Part shown: piece by piece, positions 11,497-22,119 of the stretch | Position numbering within the stretch: the stretch's first letter is position 1 | Layout: each line of letters starts with the position of its first letter | Assembly: GCA_001598975.1 (NCBI GenBank) | Contig: BBXU01002218.1 | Coordinates: 1-64,000 of the forward strand | Source of the DNA: Parachlorella kessleri | Taxonomy: Eukaryota > Chlorophyta > Trebouxiophyceae > Chlorellales > Chlorellaceae | Length of the DNA: 64,000 nucleotides | Direction of reading: 5' to 3' | Position numbers and translations under genes: made by a program | Notes under the pieces: generated by a model | Databases searched by the model: none | What the model was told of the DNA's origin: nothing | The model's input: only the letters and a program-made list of their open reading frames with translations

Positions 11497-13765
11497 TAGC
11501 CATGCTTGCCTCCTGAGATGCTGCCTCGGTGGCCTGCACAGACAGTAGCAAGCGTTCTTGTTCTTAGCAGGCACGCTGAATCAGACGGCAGTGCACACTA
11601 TCTTCTCCCACACCTGCCAATCCCTATTTTCATGCTGATGCTGCACTGTCACCCAATGCTGCGCTGCTGAAGCAGTGTGGCTACCTTCACCCACAACTTC
11701 AAAGTGTGACCATGAGAGGTGCTTGTGCAACCAGACGCATGCCAAGCAACCACAACCGGCCCCCATGCAAGACGAAAACGGTAGTCAACAAATCAACCAT
11801 CAAGCATCTCTGGAATGGATGTAACAAAACCCAGATTTGGAAAGGTACCTGCTGCTCCTGAGTCTGTTCACCCTGTGCGTTGCCAATGCCGTAGCGCTGC
11901 AGCAGCTGCAGGGTGGGGCGGGCCTGTGCCCGAGGGTCAATCCCCAGCACCCAGGGACTGCTCGCAATCACAGCAAGTACGTCCGCCACAGTGGCACCAG
12001 CCTCCTGCGTTCGGCAAGAGCCACAACGAAGTCAGGCTCAGCTCTTAGAACCTGGTTGAGTAGCGCTAAGCAATACTGCTCCTCAAGTTTTCCAGCTACT
12101 TCTTAATCTTCAAGCACAATTGCTGAGTATGATCAGGCACAGCAGTTGACAGGTAACTTCCACACTAGGCTGCCTCACAAGGCCAATAGCACATGCTTTA
12201 TCAGACTGCAAGGCAGCCATTACCAGCTGGGCCCTGTGCGCCACGACAGCGCGCCCTTGTCATCACACCCATGCCTTGCCCCAGTGACCCTGGAAGACAT
12301 CCCTTGCGTCACAAGAGCCCCTGGCAAGGCTTCGACACAAGCAACATCCAGACGAAAACAGGGTCCACCCAGCCACCGGCCACACACCTCTGTTAGGAAA
12401 CTGGCAACCTTAGCCGCCCGCTGAGCATCCGGCACCCGCCACTGCTCGCTGCTCCGTAGCTGCGCAGGCCCATGGTTAGGGCTCCACTCGCCGCTGCGCT
12501 TGAAGCAGGCGTCAAAGCGCGCCAGAGCCTCGTCCAGAGCAGCATGAGAGTGGACGGGGAGCACGCGGCGCAAGGCCTGGCCGACAGCAGTGCTGGGAGC
12601 ACCACCTGGAGGGTAAAGGGAACAAAACCATCAGTTGACTACACAGATGGCAACCGCGCACGGCGTTGGCGCACGCACTGGCAGGGCCGCAAAAGAGCTG
12701 TGCCTAAAACAAAGCACAGCAAAGATGCACCTCAGACAAAAGAGGACTGAAGCAAGCACCTCCGTTCCCCACTTCGAGGTTCAAAGCATGCCACACCCCA
12801 CCCTGGCAAGTAGACGAAATACCATGCTGCTCGCAGCCCTGCTTACCCTGCCAATCATGCTGCTGCAGGCTATACCCTGCATCCTGCTGCTTCCGCGGCC
12901 GGCCAGCCTTGCTTGGCGGCTTGTAAACCACAGCTGCCTCCTCCAGGGGAGGCAATGCCATGCTGTACGCTTCAAGCAGGAATGGCAAGGTCATGCTGTG
13001 CATGCTGCGCCTGGTGTAGGGCTGACACTCGGCATGATATGCCGCCAGCTGCCGCTGCCGCTCCTGCTCACCCAGCCGCTCCCAGGGCAGCACAGCCACT
13101 GCAGACGTTATATGCACACTGTGCGCATCCCGCGTAAGGACGCTAACATGCTGCGCTGGCTGCCGCTGTGGCTGTGGTTGCTCCAGTTGCGGCCCCTGCA
13201 CCGTGCTGGGCAAGGGATCCACACTTGCTGCTGCTGCAACGCTGCCTTGCAGGTGGCCCGCAGATGCACGCTTTGCCTGGGCGGCACGCTGTTGAGCGGC
13301 TGCTGCGGCGAGGTACGCCTCCTGCTGCTGCTGCCACAGGTATTGCCAGCGAAGGTCCACAAGGTCTTCCTGCTCCCACTCAAAGTCATCTTCATCGTCA
13401 CTGACTGGGCATGGCATGGAGGCAAACCCTCTTGCTGCGCCGCTGCCACGATATAAGGGCTGGTCTCGCAGCCAGCGAGACGGCCGACGAAGCCTCACTG
13501 CCAGGCCAGAGCTCGGTGATGATGACCAGACACTGCTGCTGTGACTACTGCTGCTGCTGCTGCTACTATTTTCACCAAGCGCAGGCTGTTGTTCAGCAGC
13601 AGCAGCGGGTGCTTCGCCTGCTGCTGCCTCACTGTGCTTTTTCCGAATCCTTATCGCAGCGGCTTTGCCCGCACAACTGCCCAACAGCAGCACCGAGCCA
13701 AGATTAAGGGACAGGGACAGCGTCCTTAGGCTGCGGGGCAGTGCGGCTTGGAAGGCAGGCACCAT
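9708..13765 (-). CDS. mTERF family protein B, 702 aa, seven exons
   Basis: The exons 13765-12847, 12605-12388, 12004-11849, 11533-11198, 10827-10701, 10405-10234 and 9888-9708 join in phase to a TAA stop. Exon 1 starts MVPAFQAALPRSLRTLSL (transit-like), has a Ser run, an acidic SDDEDDFEWEQEDL stretch, and ends with AGRPRKQQ, an AT-hook core like that at the same place in gene A. Exon 2 (AALDEALARFDACF) corresponds to exons 2 and 3 of gene A. Exon 4 has a pure Gln run, then FTPAQTDRLLRDNAVLCG and LSREEVRHVLAQVP. Exons 5 and 6 give YMEQALGGGSKDIAACPYF and GPRVSLAHAQGVPILLPS, aligned with gene A. The last exon (TTAEEFQLHMHQWQRHEAG) has no visible counterpart in A. A role in organelle gene expression is inferred from the family and the N-terminus. 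Confidence 0.88.
11461..11493. repeat. CAG trinucleotide run encoding polyglutamine in mTERF B
   Basis: An almost pure CTG run on the plus strand encodes about ten Gln in mTERF B exon 4, next to the splice-proximal end of the exon and directly before the mTERF repeats. Confidence 0.9.
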
Positions 13766-14387
13766 GCCAGCCTGCTCCTAGCAGCAAGGCTCCACAGCCC
13801 CTGTTAGTGGCAAAGCCTGCAGTACAAGCATGAGAACTGCCTGTAAGCTATCCGGACCAAGGTTCTGCACCTCCCAGTGGGGAGGAAGAAACCGGCCGCC
13901 GTTGACTGGTGACCTCAGGATATCAGGGAGGGCACTCAAGGCCATGCAGAAGCGAACAACCGCAGCGCACCTCTGTCAGTATCTCACAGCCAGGTTTCTA
14001 CCCTTGGCAGAGGCAGTCGGGAGCACAGGCAGAAATGATCAGACCCTAGCAATGTCTGGTGGCTGAGCTGTAGCGTGAACTTACACCCTCAGTACGCTGG
14101 CGGGAGTGACGTCTCTCTTGCGCCCTAGGAACCTTGACATCCACTGAATTCAGCTGAAGTGCACTGATTTAAACCTAGTCACACCCCCGCATGGCTTCTC
14201 CATCCTTTGAACACGTGTTAATATCGATAGGGCGCCACCTGAGAACTGCGTTAGGTTGGAGTGACCTTCAGCAGAGAGGGAGCCTTACGAGTGTTCCTTG
14301 CTTGAGAACAGTTGCAGCTGTATGGCGATAGTGATCACAACTCAACATTCTACTGCAGGGTCGGGCTTCTCAAGGTTGGCATCATCC
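13766..14387. promoter_or_regulatory. Divergent spacer between mTERF B and ANK1
   Basis: Both genes start outward from this stretch of about 620 bp. The last 40 bp before the ANK1 start resemble those before ANK3 (CAAGGTTGGC then the start ATGGAGCCCCTCA). I see no defined promoter motif. Confidence 0.45.
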
Positions 14388-17241
14388 ATGGAGCCCCTCA
14401 GCCTTTTCGCCAACTTTGGCGACCCAACAGCCACACCGCTGCACTGGGCTGCTCTGCGAGGCAACCTAGACCAGGTGCAGGCACTCCTTGCTGCCGAGCC
14501 TGGGAGTGTGGCTAATACAGACAACTACGGCTGGACATCGCTGCACTGGGCAGCAGCAGCAGGTCAAGCGCGATGCATACCCTTGCTGCTGAGGGCGGGT
14601 GCGAGCCTGGAGACCAGGGGTTGTGAGTCACACACACCCTGGGTGGTGAAGCTTGCGAAGGTCTTTTACTTCGACTCGCCAGCCATACAAACTGAGGCGA
14701 ACGCACTTGCGGCAGCAGGGTTTGTGGAAAAGGCTCAAACCCTGCGGGAACTTCTGGCTCTGCCAGACGCAAAGGCAACAGCGGGTGCCACGCCCCTCCA
14801 TGTTGCAGCTGGCATGGGGGCCGTGGACTGCATTCGGTGCCCGGTGCAGCCAGGAGCTCAGCTGGAAGCAACAAACAGCCTTGGGCATACAGCACTCCAT
14901 CTGGCAGCAATCTGCATCCATGTCCCAGCTCTGCGAGCATTGTTGCAGGCAGGAGCAGACGTCCGTGCCGGTGACGGTCACAATAACACGCCGGTCCACC
15001 TGGCAGCTGGAGGGGGTGCCGCAGCCTGTATGCGATGGCTCTTGGCAGCAGGTGCCGACATGCAAGCTGCTGGATTTGGGCGCAAGCGTGCAGCGGGCAT
15101 GCACATCCTGGCCAACCCCTGTGGATACAATGCTGTGGCAGATAGGGAACCCAGGAGGTTGCAAACTGCCGGCATGTGGTCCAGAGCTCATCAGGTAAGT
15201 GAATTTGTTCTTGACTACGTACAAGGCAGCTGTGCAAATGAGGCCTGGGTCCATGCCCGGAGTGATTGTGAATGCCTCATTTACTATGGTGCCTATTGTA
15301 TGGCCAATGTTCATGATGTGGGCACACTTGTCCTGATCGTGCATCTGTCCCTATGCAGGGCAATGGTGCCGGCAGGCTGCTCCAATTTCACATCCCGTTT
15401 CTCCCGGGTGGAAGGGCTGGTGATCAACATTATTGCTTCCTGGTTCAAAAAACCAGGGTCCGATACCGACTGGCCGCCCAGCCTAAGCACCAGCGCTGTG
15501 GAGGTTTGCTGCATCTACTGGATTGCCTAGAGGCAGAAAGCTCTTTATGCGGACCGCCCTGAGAACCGGTAGCACCCAGGTTGCTACCAGGATAGCAGGC
15601 TTCCTTCTCGATAAGGAGGTGGATCAAGGCGCTGCTAGATATAGCATTTGCCGTGTCAAGAACTTGTTTGAACAGGAAATGCATGATCTACCACCCTGGC
15701 AGGGTGAGTGGATAGGTGGATGGCATATCCCGGCATGTGCCCAGCAATGAGAAATCCTCAGATGGCAGCTGGTTTGGGTGTTGTCGGTGACAGCACCTTG
15801 GGACCGACGCTGCAGTGCAGACGTGAGTGGGCACAATCCAGCTTGCTGGTCTAATGTCATTGGCAATACCTTGACAAGCAGGCCAAGGCTGGCTCGGCAT
15901 GAGCATATGTGCGGATTTCAGCAATTTTGAGCCACAACACAATCCTGCACTGCACGCTGCACTGCAGAAGCAAGGCGGGCTGTGCTTGGCCTCCCTGGCG
16001 TGTGGGGCGGGAGGCACCGGCGGCTTCTTCACCACTTCTGTGAGATGGCGGAGGCTCTCCTGGCCGCTGGCTGCCCTCCCATCAAGCTCCGTGTGTCTGG
16101 AGGCGACAAGGCTGCCTTGGCTTGTGCCCGAGGCTAGCAACATTCCTGGTTGGGTATTCACGGTGGAACTTCCTTTCTGGGCTGAGCCACACCCCAGGTG
16201 AAAGCATGGTTCCGGTGCCTCAAACATAGCTTGGCAGAGTGGCACAGCTTGTAGGCTACCTTTAGGCAAGACTCTTGATTGTGAGCCTTGATGCCTCTAA
16301 CTTTCACGATCAATTGTGCTGAAAGCCTGAGCAGCAAGCGTAGGACGGCACAACATGCTGGCAACTAGGGTCTGTTGGGTGCAGGCCATGTCATAGGTAT
16401 GATGCACTCCTGGCACTGTGGGAAGCAGCATCCCATGTTAAGCATGGCCATGTATGGTTTGCCGTTGCTTAGGATATTGGCATACTTACAGCTTAGACGC
16501 TATATGTCCTACAAGTGCTTGCAGGGAGGTGGTCCCCTGTCCGCCTCCGGGCTGCGCTGGAGCCCTGGAACGCACCATGCCTTCCCTTCAAGGTTCCGTG
16601 CTGCAGCCAGAGCACTGCTGCAAGCGAACTACCCTGGAATAACTGCACCTCTCGGGTTGGCCTGCCGAGGCTATGACGCTGACATTGAGGGCAGGGAGCG
16701 GACTTGAGGTAGTGACACCTCTGCTGGCACGGCTACCAGGGTGCAGCTCCTGCCCGAGGTGGTGCTGCCCCACTTTTACCGGCTCAGGCGCAAGCCATTT
16801 CGATACTAGTACCCCTGGCAGCGTGGTAGCTTTAGATAAACAGCAACCAGCCCTGCCAGCGTGATAGCTTTTTGGTTCAGTTTGCGCAACTTAGCTGCGC
16901 TTTGGGTAACCTTATACCGCGGCTCCTAGCCACCTGTCTAGTACTAGTTAGGCTAGATAGGGCTGTACTCATACCTTACCTACCCACTGAACTCTCTCAC
17001 TCCAATTACTAAAAAGGTGCACTCGTAGCTGCGTTCCTCTACCTTCTATCTGCCACTGGTGCAAGATTCACTGCTGCGGCCGGCCATCAGGTGGGGAATG
17101 CGCGTCCACTGGGTACCGCAGCTGCAGCAAGGGGTAAGTGAGTCAAGCACCAGCGCTGGTCGCAGGCTATTTGCGGGATTCAAAAGGCATGCTTGGACGC
17201 CTCAAGCCTTGCAGTTGCGGTGGGAACAGCTCTCGTGGTGA
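14388..17241 (+). pseudogene. ANK1, broken ankyrin-repeat gene copy
   Basis: First copy of the array. Exon 1 (14388-15194) starts MEPLSLFANFGDPTATPLHWAA and has about five ankyrin repeats. Then a deletion fuses GADM directly to the LLDLGASVQ region seen at the end of exon 1 in the other copies, removing the middle repeats and shifting frame at about 15060. Exon 2 (15359-15703) is shifted again near 15520, giving an early TAG. Exon 3 (about 15990-16197) has lost its AG acceptor and carries a stop near 16134. Exon 4 begins at 16525 with another shift and is split by roughly 310 bp of unrelated sequence (about 16770-17080) before resuming as WVPQLQQGVSESSTSAG. With at least five lesions it cannot encode the full product. 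Confidence 0.88.
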
Positions 17242-17700
17242 GGCTTAAGGGACAACTCCTACATGTTCTGCAGCTGCTACATGTTTGCCATATGTCAGAG
17301 GGGGAGTAAGCAATGTCTAGCGGCTGAGAGTGCCTGTGTTGGCTTGTGATGTCTTTGTGATAGCAGTGGTACGACGATTTTGCTGGTCTTGAGGACTCTT
17401 GCAACACAAACAACTGTTGACTAGCTATAAGAAAAAGAAAGTGTATGTCAGGTATGGGTGACTTAGCTGTCCCACAACACTTCTGCTGGCTCAGGACGCG
17501 ATCCAACTTCCTGCGTTCCTTTATCCCCCACTATTGCAATATTCACCGCATACAACCTCGTTTGTACATTGTTTCACTACCTGTTCGCCTGGCACCAATT
17601 ATGATGGTGATGATGTTGGGGCAAAGCATGGTCAGGCTCCGAGTGTACACAGCTCCAGATTAAGGCTTGTGTGCAACTTATGCATTGAGTTTAGCTAGAA
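17242..17700. other. Spacer after ANK1
   Basis: The decayed 3' flank of ANK1. It partly matches the flank after ANK2 (AGGCTTAAGG...TTCTGCAGC); no gene is seen. Confidence 0.4.
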
Positions 17701-17724
17701 TGTTGCCTCCAGCTCAACCTTGTC

Positions 17725-18023
17725 GCTGCTGCGCCTGCGACCATCATCTGGAAGGCGCGCATGTAGAAGGCGCGGCACTCATAGGAGCTCTCCTAAGCCA
17801 TGTCCAAACCTAGTTCACTAATATTTAGAGCCCTTATGGTGAGCCTGGCGCTTGCCTGACTTTATAGCTGCGTGCGTGCGAGGGTGACGGCCTTCGATTG
17901 TACAAGTACACGGCTGCCGGTAAAGTCTTGAGCGTACCCAGTAGACTGTAACTGGCTGTGTTTAGTCTGATCACACCACATGACAAGGAGCAAGGTTGCT
18001 GCTGCGGGCAGGGCCGTGCCTTG
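17725..18023 (+). promoter_or_regulatory. Conserved upstream module of ANK2
   Basis: It holds a paired GAAGGCGCG element near 17750-17780 and, nearer the gene, GCCGGTAAAGTCT followed by a CCCAGT...ACTGTA stretch and ATGACAAGGAGCAAGG. The same order recurs before ANK4, ANK6, ANK7, ANK8 and ANK9. The GGTAAAGTC...TGCTGGCAG segment could be a 5' untranslated intron; that is inference. Confidence 0.55.
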
Positions 18024-21000
18024 ATGTCCGACATCAGCTTCTTCGCCAACCTTGACGACACACAGGCCACACCCCTGCACTGGGCTGCTGTTCAAGGCAA
18101 CCTAGACGAGGTGCAGTCACTCCTTGCTGCCGAGCCTGGGAGTGTGGCGGTGTCAGACGGCCACGGCTGGACCGCGCTTCACTGGGCGGCTGGAGCAGGG
18201 CAGGCAGAATGTGTCGCAGCGCTGGTGAGGGCGGGTGCCAGCCTGGAGGCCAGAGGCAGTGAGCTGCACACACCCTGGGTGGCAAAACTTGGCGATATCA
18301 TGCCCTTTGATGGACCAGCCACGCAAGCTGAGGTGGACAATCTTGCGGCAACAGGGTTTGTTGAAGAGGCTCACCGTCTGCGCGAAGCCATCGCACAGCC
18401 AGACCCAAAGGCCACGGCGGGTGCCACGCCCCTCCATGTTGCAGCAGGCATGGGAGCCGTGGGCTGCCTTTGTCGCCTACTGCAGCTGGGAGCACAGCTG
18501 GAGGCAGCCAACAGTTTGGGGCTGACAGCACTGCACCTGGCAGCAGCCTGCAACCATGTGTCAGCTCTGCAGGCATTAGTGCAGGCAGGAGCAGACTTCC
18601 AGGCTTGTGATAGCAAGAACACCACGCCGCTTCATGTTGCTGCTGGCCTTGACAGCTTGGAGTGCCTGCAAGAGCTGATAAGGCTGGGGGCCGTGATCGA
18701 TGCTCGCGGGGCTCAGAGAATGACGCCCTTGCACCTGGCAGCTAGTGAGGGTGCCACAGCTTGTGTGAAAGAGCTCTTGGCAGCCGGTGCCGACATAGAA
18801 GCCGCTGCTACATGCGGCGTAAGGCCCCTGGATGCGGCTGCTATGGCCGGCATGCCAGAAGTGGTGCGCATTCTTATTGACGCTGGGGCTAACGTCCATG
18901 CAACTGATGAGCATGGCCACACTCCGCTCCACCATGCAGCTGCGTCGGGTTGTGTGGATGCTGCCCTAGCTCTGGTGTCTGCTGGGGCAGACGTAGAGGC
19001 GGCCACCACCCAGCCGTTTGAATCCAAAACCCCCATTCAGCTTGCCGCGGGCCTGGGGAACATGGCCATGGTATCAGCACTGGCAGAAGCGGGGGCCGAC
19101 ATTAACAGGCGGAGCGGGTATGGCCTAACATGCCTGCACCTCTTCCTTGGGTGGGCGGGCATGGGCCGGGTTCCTGAAGCACCCAAGCGGCTACAGCAGC
19201 TGCTTGACCTGGGCGCAAGTGTGGAGCTGGCAAGCGCAACGTGGCCCACCCCCGTGGACGAAATGTTGCTGCTCATTGACAACCCAAAAAATTGCAAGCT
19301 GCCGACATGTGTTCCAGAGCTAATTAGGTGAGCAATTCGAATGGGCTGGCTACTGCTCGGCAGTGGTGCCATTGGCAGGCCTGGACCCAAGCCCGGTGTA
19401 ACTGCAACTAGGTCAAGTGAATGTATGTTGCACAAATAGTGCTCAAGCCCTTGCCAATCGTACCTTGTAGCTGCGTCGTTTCTGTGCAGGGCAATGGCAG
19501 CAGCAGGCTGCTCCGTTTCCACAACCCGTCATACCCAGGAGGGAGAGCTTCAGGTCAACTCTATCATCTCCTGGTTCAACAGGCTAGGGTCCAGTTTCGA
19601 CTGGCCACCCAGCCTAAGTAGTAGCGCTGTGGATGTCAGCTGCGTCTTATTGGATTGCCTAGAAGCAGAAAGTGTTGATAATGAAAGAGACTTCCAAGTT
19701 TTTGCGTATGCTGTCATGAGGACAGGAAGCACCCAGCTTGCTGTCAGGGCAGCCCGGTTTCTCCTCAGCGCTGAAGTGGATCTAGCTACTACTGAACAAA
19801 TGTTGTATTTTGTCACAGACATATTTGAGCGTGCAATGAAGGGCCTACCACACCCTGGCTGGGTGAGTGGATGCTTCTGCGGCGTATTGTGCATGGGGCC
19901 TAACATGTCTTAGGCTTGCCGGTCACAGCGCCGGGGGGTCGGCAGCGCAGTAAAAGTGCTTGGTGGGAAGAACCTACAATGTTAGTGTAGTGTCGATGGC
20001 ATGTGAACCTGACGAGCAGCCAGACTTGCTCGACATCAGTGTCTGTGTAACTTTGTGCACATTGGAGCCAATCCCAAACCCTGCACTGCGTCTGCAAACA
20101 ATAAGGCGGGGCGTGCTTGGCCTGCTTGCAGGGCGCATGGGGTGAAAAGCATCAGCGTTTGGTACAGCACTTCTGTGACATGGCGGAGGCTCTGCTGGCC
20201 ATTGGCTGCCCTCCCGTCAAGCTCTGTGTATCTGGGAGCGACAGGGCTGCCTTGCCAGGGGCTGAGCCGACCAGCCGTCCTAGGACGACGTGGCCAGTGG
20301 ACCTTCCCCAATGGGCTGCACCACACCTCAGGTGAAAGCTTGGGTTGGAGTGCTTCACCTGTAGCGCGGAATGGACGCACAGCTCGTCATTTACGGTGTG
20401 AGCAGGTATAAGGACGTCCAGTCATAGCCTTCAATGTACTCAATCATTTGCAACCTTGTAAGGCAAGCCCTTGAAGAGCAAGCGCAGGACAACAGGAACT
20501 GGGGTGTGTAGCGCAGGCCACGTCGTAGGTATGGTGCACTATCCCCTGGCATGGTAGGAAACAGCATTACCACATCAAGGAGGTTCGCGCGTGGCTTGCC
20601 GTCTTCCATAATGAGAGCAGCTGACTCTGACAAGCGGCATGTGACATCCTTCAATTCAGACACTAAACGGTTCCTATGCATGCTTGCAGGGAGGTGGTCC
20701 CCCTGGCTGCCTCAGGCCTGCGGTGGAGCCTTAGAACGCACCGTGCCTTCCCTGCAAGTTCCGCGCAGCAGCCAGAGCACTGCTGCTGGCAAATCATCGT
20801 GGGCTAACGGCACCTCCCCACCTGGGCTGCCATGGGGATGACCCCAACACTGGCTTACCCAGAGGCAGGGTTGGGGTACATGGTGGGGAGACCCACCCCT
20901 GCTGGCACGGTTTCCAGGGTGCACCTGCCGCCAGAGGTGGTGCTGCTTATTCTAGAAAAGGCGACCCACCCTCCCCCCGCCTGGGTGCCGCAGCTGCAGC

Positions 21001-21161
21001 CAGGGGTGAGCGAGGCAAGCACCACTGCTGCCAGCAGGCTGTTCGATGCTGTTGAGGCGACCTCAACAGACCTGCTCGGGCAACTCAAGCCTTGGAAGGT
21101 TGGGCTGGGAGTTGTGGCACTGGCGGTGGGAGCAGTTGCTGTGCTCAGGTTCAGGAGGTGA
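18024..21161 (+). pseudogene. ANK2, ankyrin-repeat gene with a frameshifted last exon
   Basis: Exons: 18024-19327, 19490-19862, 20132-20331 and 20690 onward. Exon 1 starts MSDISFFANLDDTQATPLHWAA and encodes about ten ankyrin repeats (TPLHxAA...GADxEA), then LPTCVPELIR at the splice. Exon 2 reads AMAAAGCSVSTTRH..., exon 3 GAWGEKHQRLVQHFCDMAEA.... Introns have phases 2, 0 and 2, as in all copies. In exon 4 one base is missing near 20757 (CCTGCAAGTTCC against CAAGGTTCC in other copies), so the frame meets TAA at 20805-20807 and the product would be about 664 aa without the C-terminal hydrophobic segment. That segment is still readable (VGLGVVALAVGAVAVLRF, up to TGA 21161), so the lesion looks young. 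It could be a truncated functional protein or an assembly indel. Confidence 0.8.
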
Positions 21162-21688
21162 GGAGCTCTCCTTCATGTTCTGTCGTGCGTCGGAGAGGAG
21201 GACCTGTTGTCCAGCTGTCGAGAGTGTCCATGCTGGCTTGCTACGTTTTTTTATTGATGGAGGAGTATGCTTTACAGTTCTTTTACGCCTGCCCTGCCGT
21301 ACAATATGCCATTAGCTGCAGATAGGCACCTGTGAACTGCAAGTATGCTCATTGCCTTGGGGGAACTGCGTCCAGGCGAACTTTTTTGTAACTGCACTGC
21401 CCTGTTGGCGTGCTACATGGCCTTGAAGTAGCTTGCAACACCTTGATAAGCGATGAATCAGCTCAATGAGTCTATCTGGTTGTTATGGTGGCAGGCAACG
21501 CGAGTAGAAGAGATATTGGTTAACTAGATTAACAGGGTGGGATGCACTTGTGCTCTGGGTCAAGCCTGAGTTCTCTTGAGGAGGCCTCCCCCGACACAAC
21601 TTAATACCACTGGAACAGCAGGGTGAAGCTGGAACTGAAGCAGGGGCAGTAAATAACGGTTTTGGTTAGCCTTATACATTAGGACTTT
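21162..21688. other. 3' flank of ANK2
   Basis: No gene. It shares long diverged similarity with the flanks after ANK3 and ANK4 (a GTGTCCATGCTGGCTTG-like stretch, then GCACCT and CCAGGC). Confidence 0.5.
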
Positions 21689-22119
21689 CAGCAGGCACCT
21701 GCAACCTGAGCAGCTCTCAACTCTGCTGAGTGACGCAGCTGGCACCCGCCAAACTGCTGTCTGACCTCTTGGTATCTCGCGCATTCCATCCCGATTCCAT
21801 CTGAACCTGGCAGCTGGTGGCAAAACGCGCCGGCGGGAGTTTCGTTCAACCCGAGGCCCACTTGTTGCGCCCAGGACAAAATACATAGATGACCCAGTTA
21901 CATTATCACTCGGCTTTTACGTTGATCGAAGACTTGCAAGCTCGACAGGGGCCACCCCACACGTGCGTCAGGTATAAGTCATGTCCAGCAGCACCGAGTG
22001 AGCCCTGCAAGTGTCCCCTTACTTCGGAACAACGGCAGCTGTATCATCAGTCTGACTTCGACTCACATTTGCCTGCAGGCTGCTGGCAGGCTTGGGTTGT
22101 TCAAGGTTGGCTGAGAACG
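21689..22119 (+). promoter_or_regulatory. Alternative upstream module of ANK3
   Basis: It contains GTGACGCAGCTGGCACCCGC followed by CAAACTGCTGTCTGAC, nearly identical to a stretch before ANK5 (31085-31125) and unlike the GAAGGCGCG module of the other copies. The exon 1 reading frame is open upstream to 21889, but ATG 22120 is chosen by alignment to the other copies. Confidence 0.5.

Noticed and set aside
12635..13456. Long plus-strand open frame (273 codons)
   Set aside because: It lies antisense to mTERF B exon 1, whose frame, AT-hook core and intron phase are supported by the paralogue. The plus frame is a shadow of CAG-rich coding DNA.
14512..15344. Two overlapping minus-strand frames of about 240 codons opposite ANK1
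   Set aside because: They mirror the ankyrin coding sequence and show no motif of their own.
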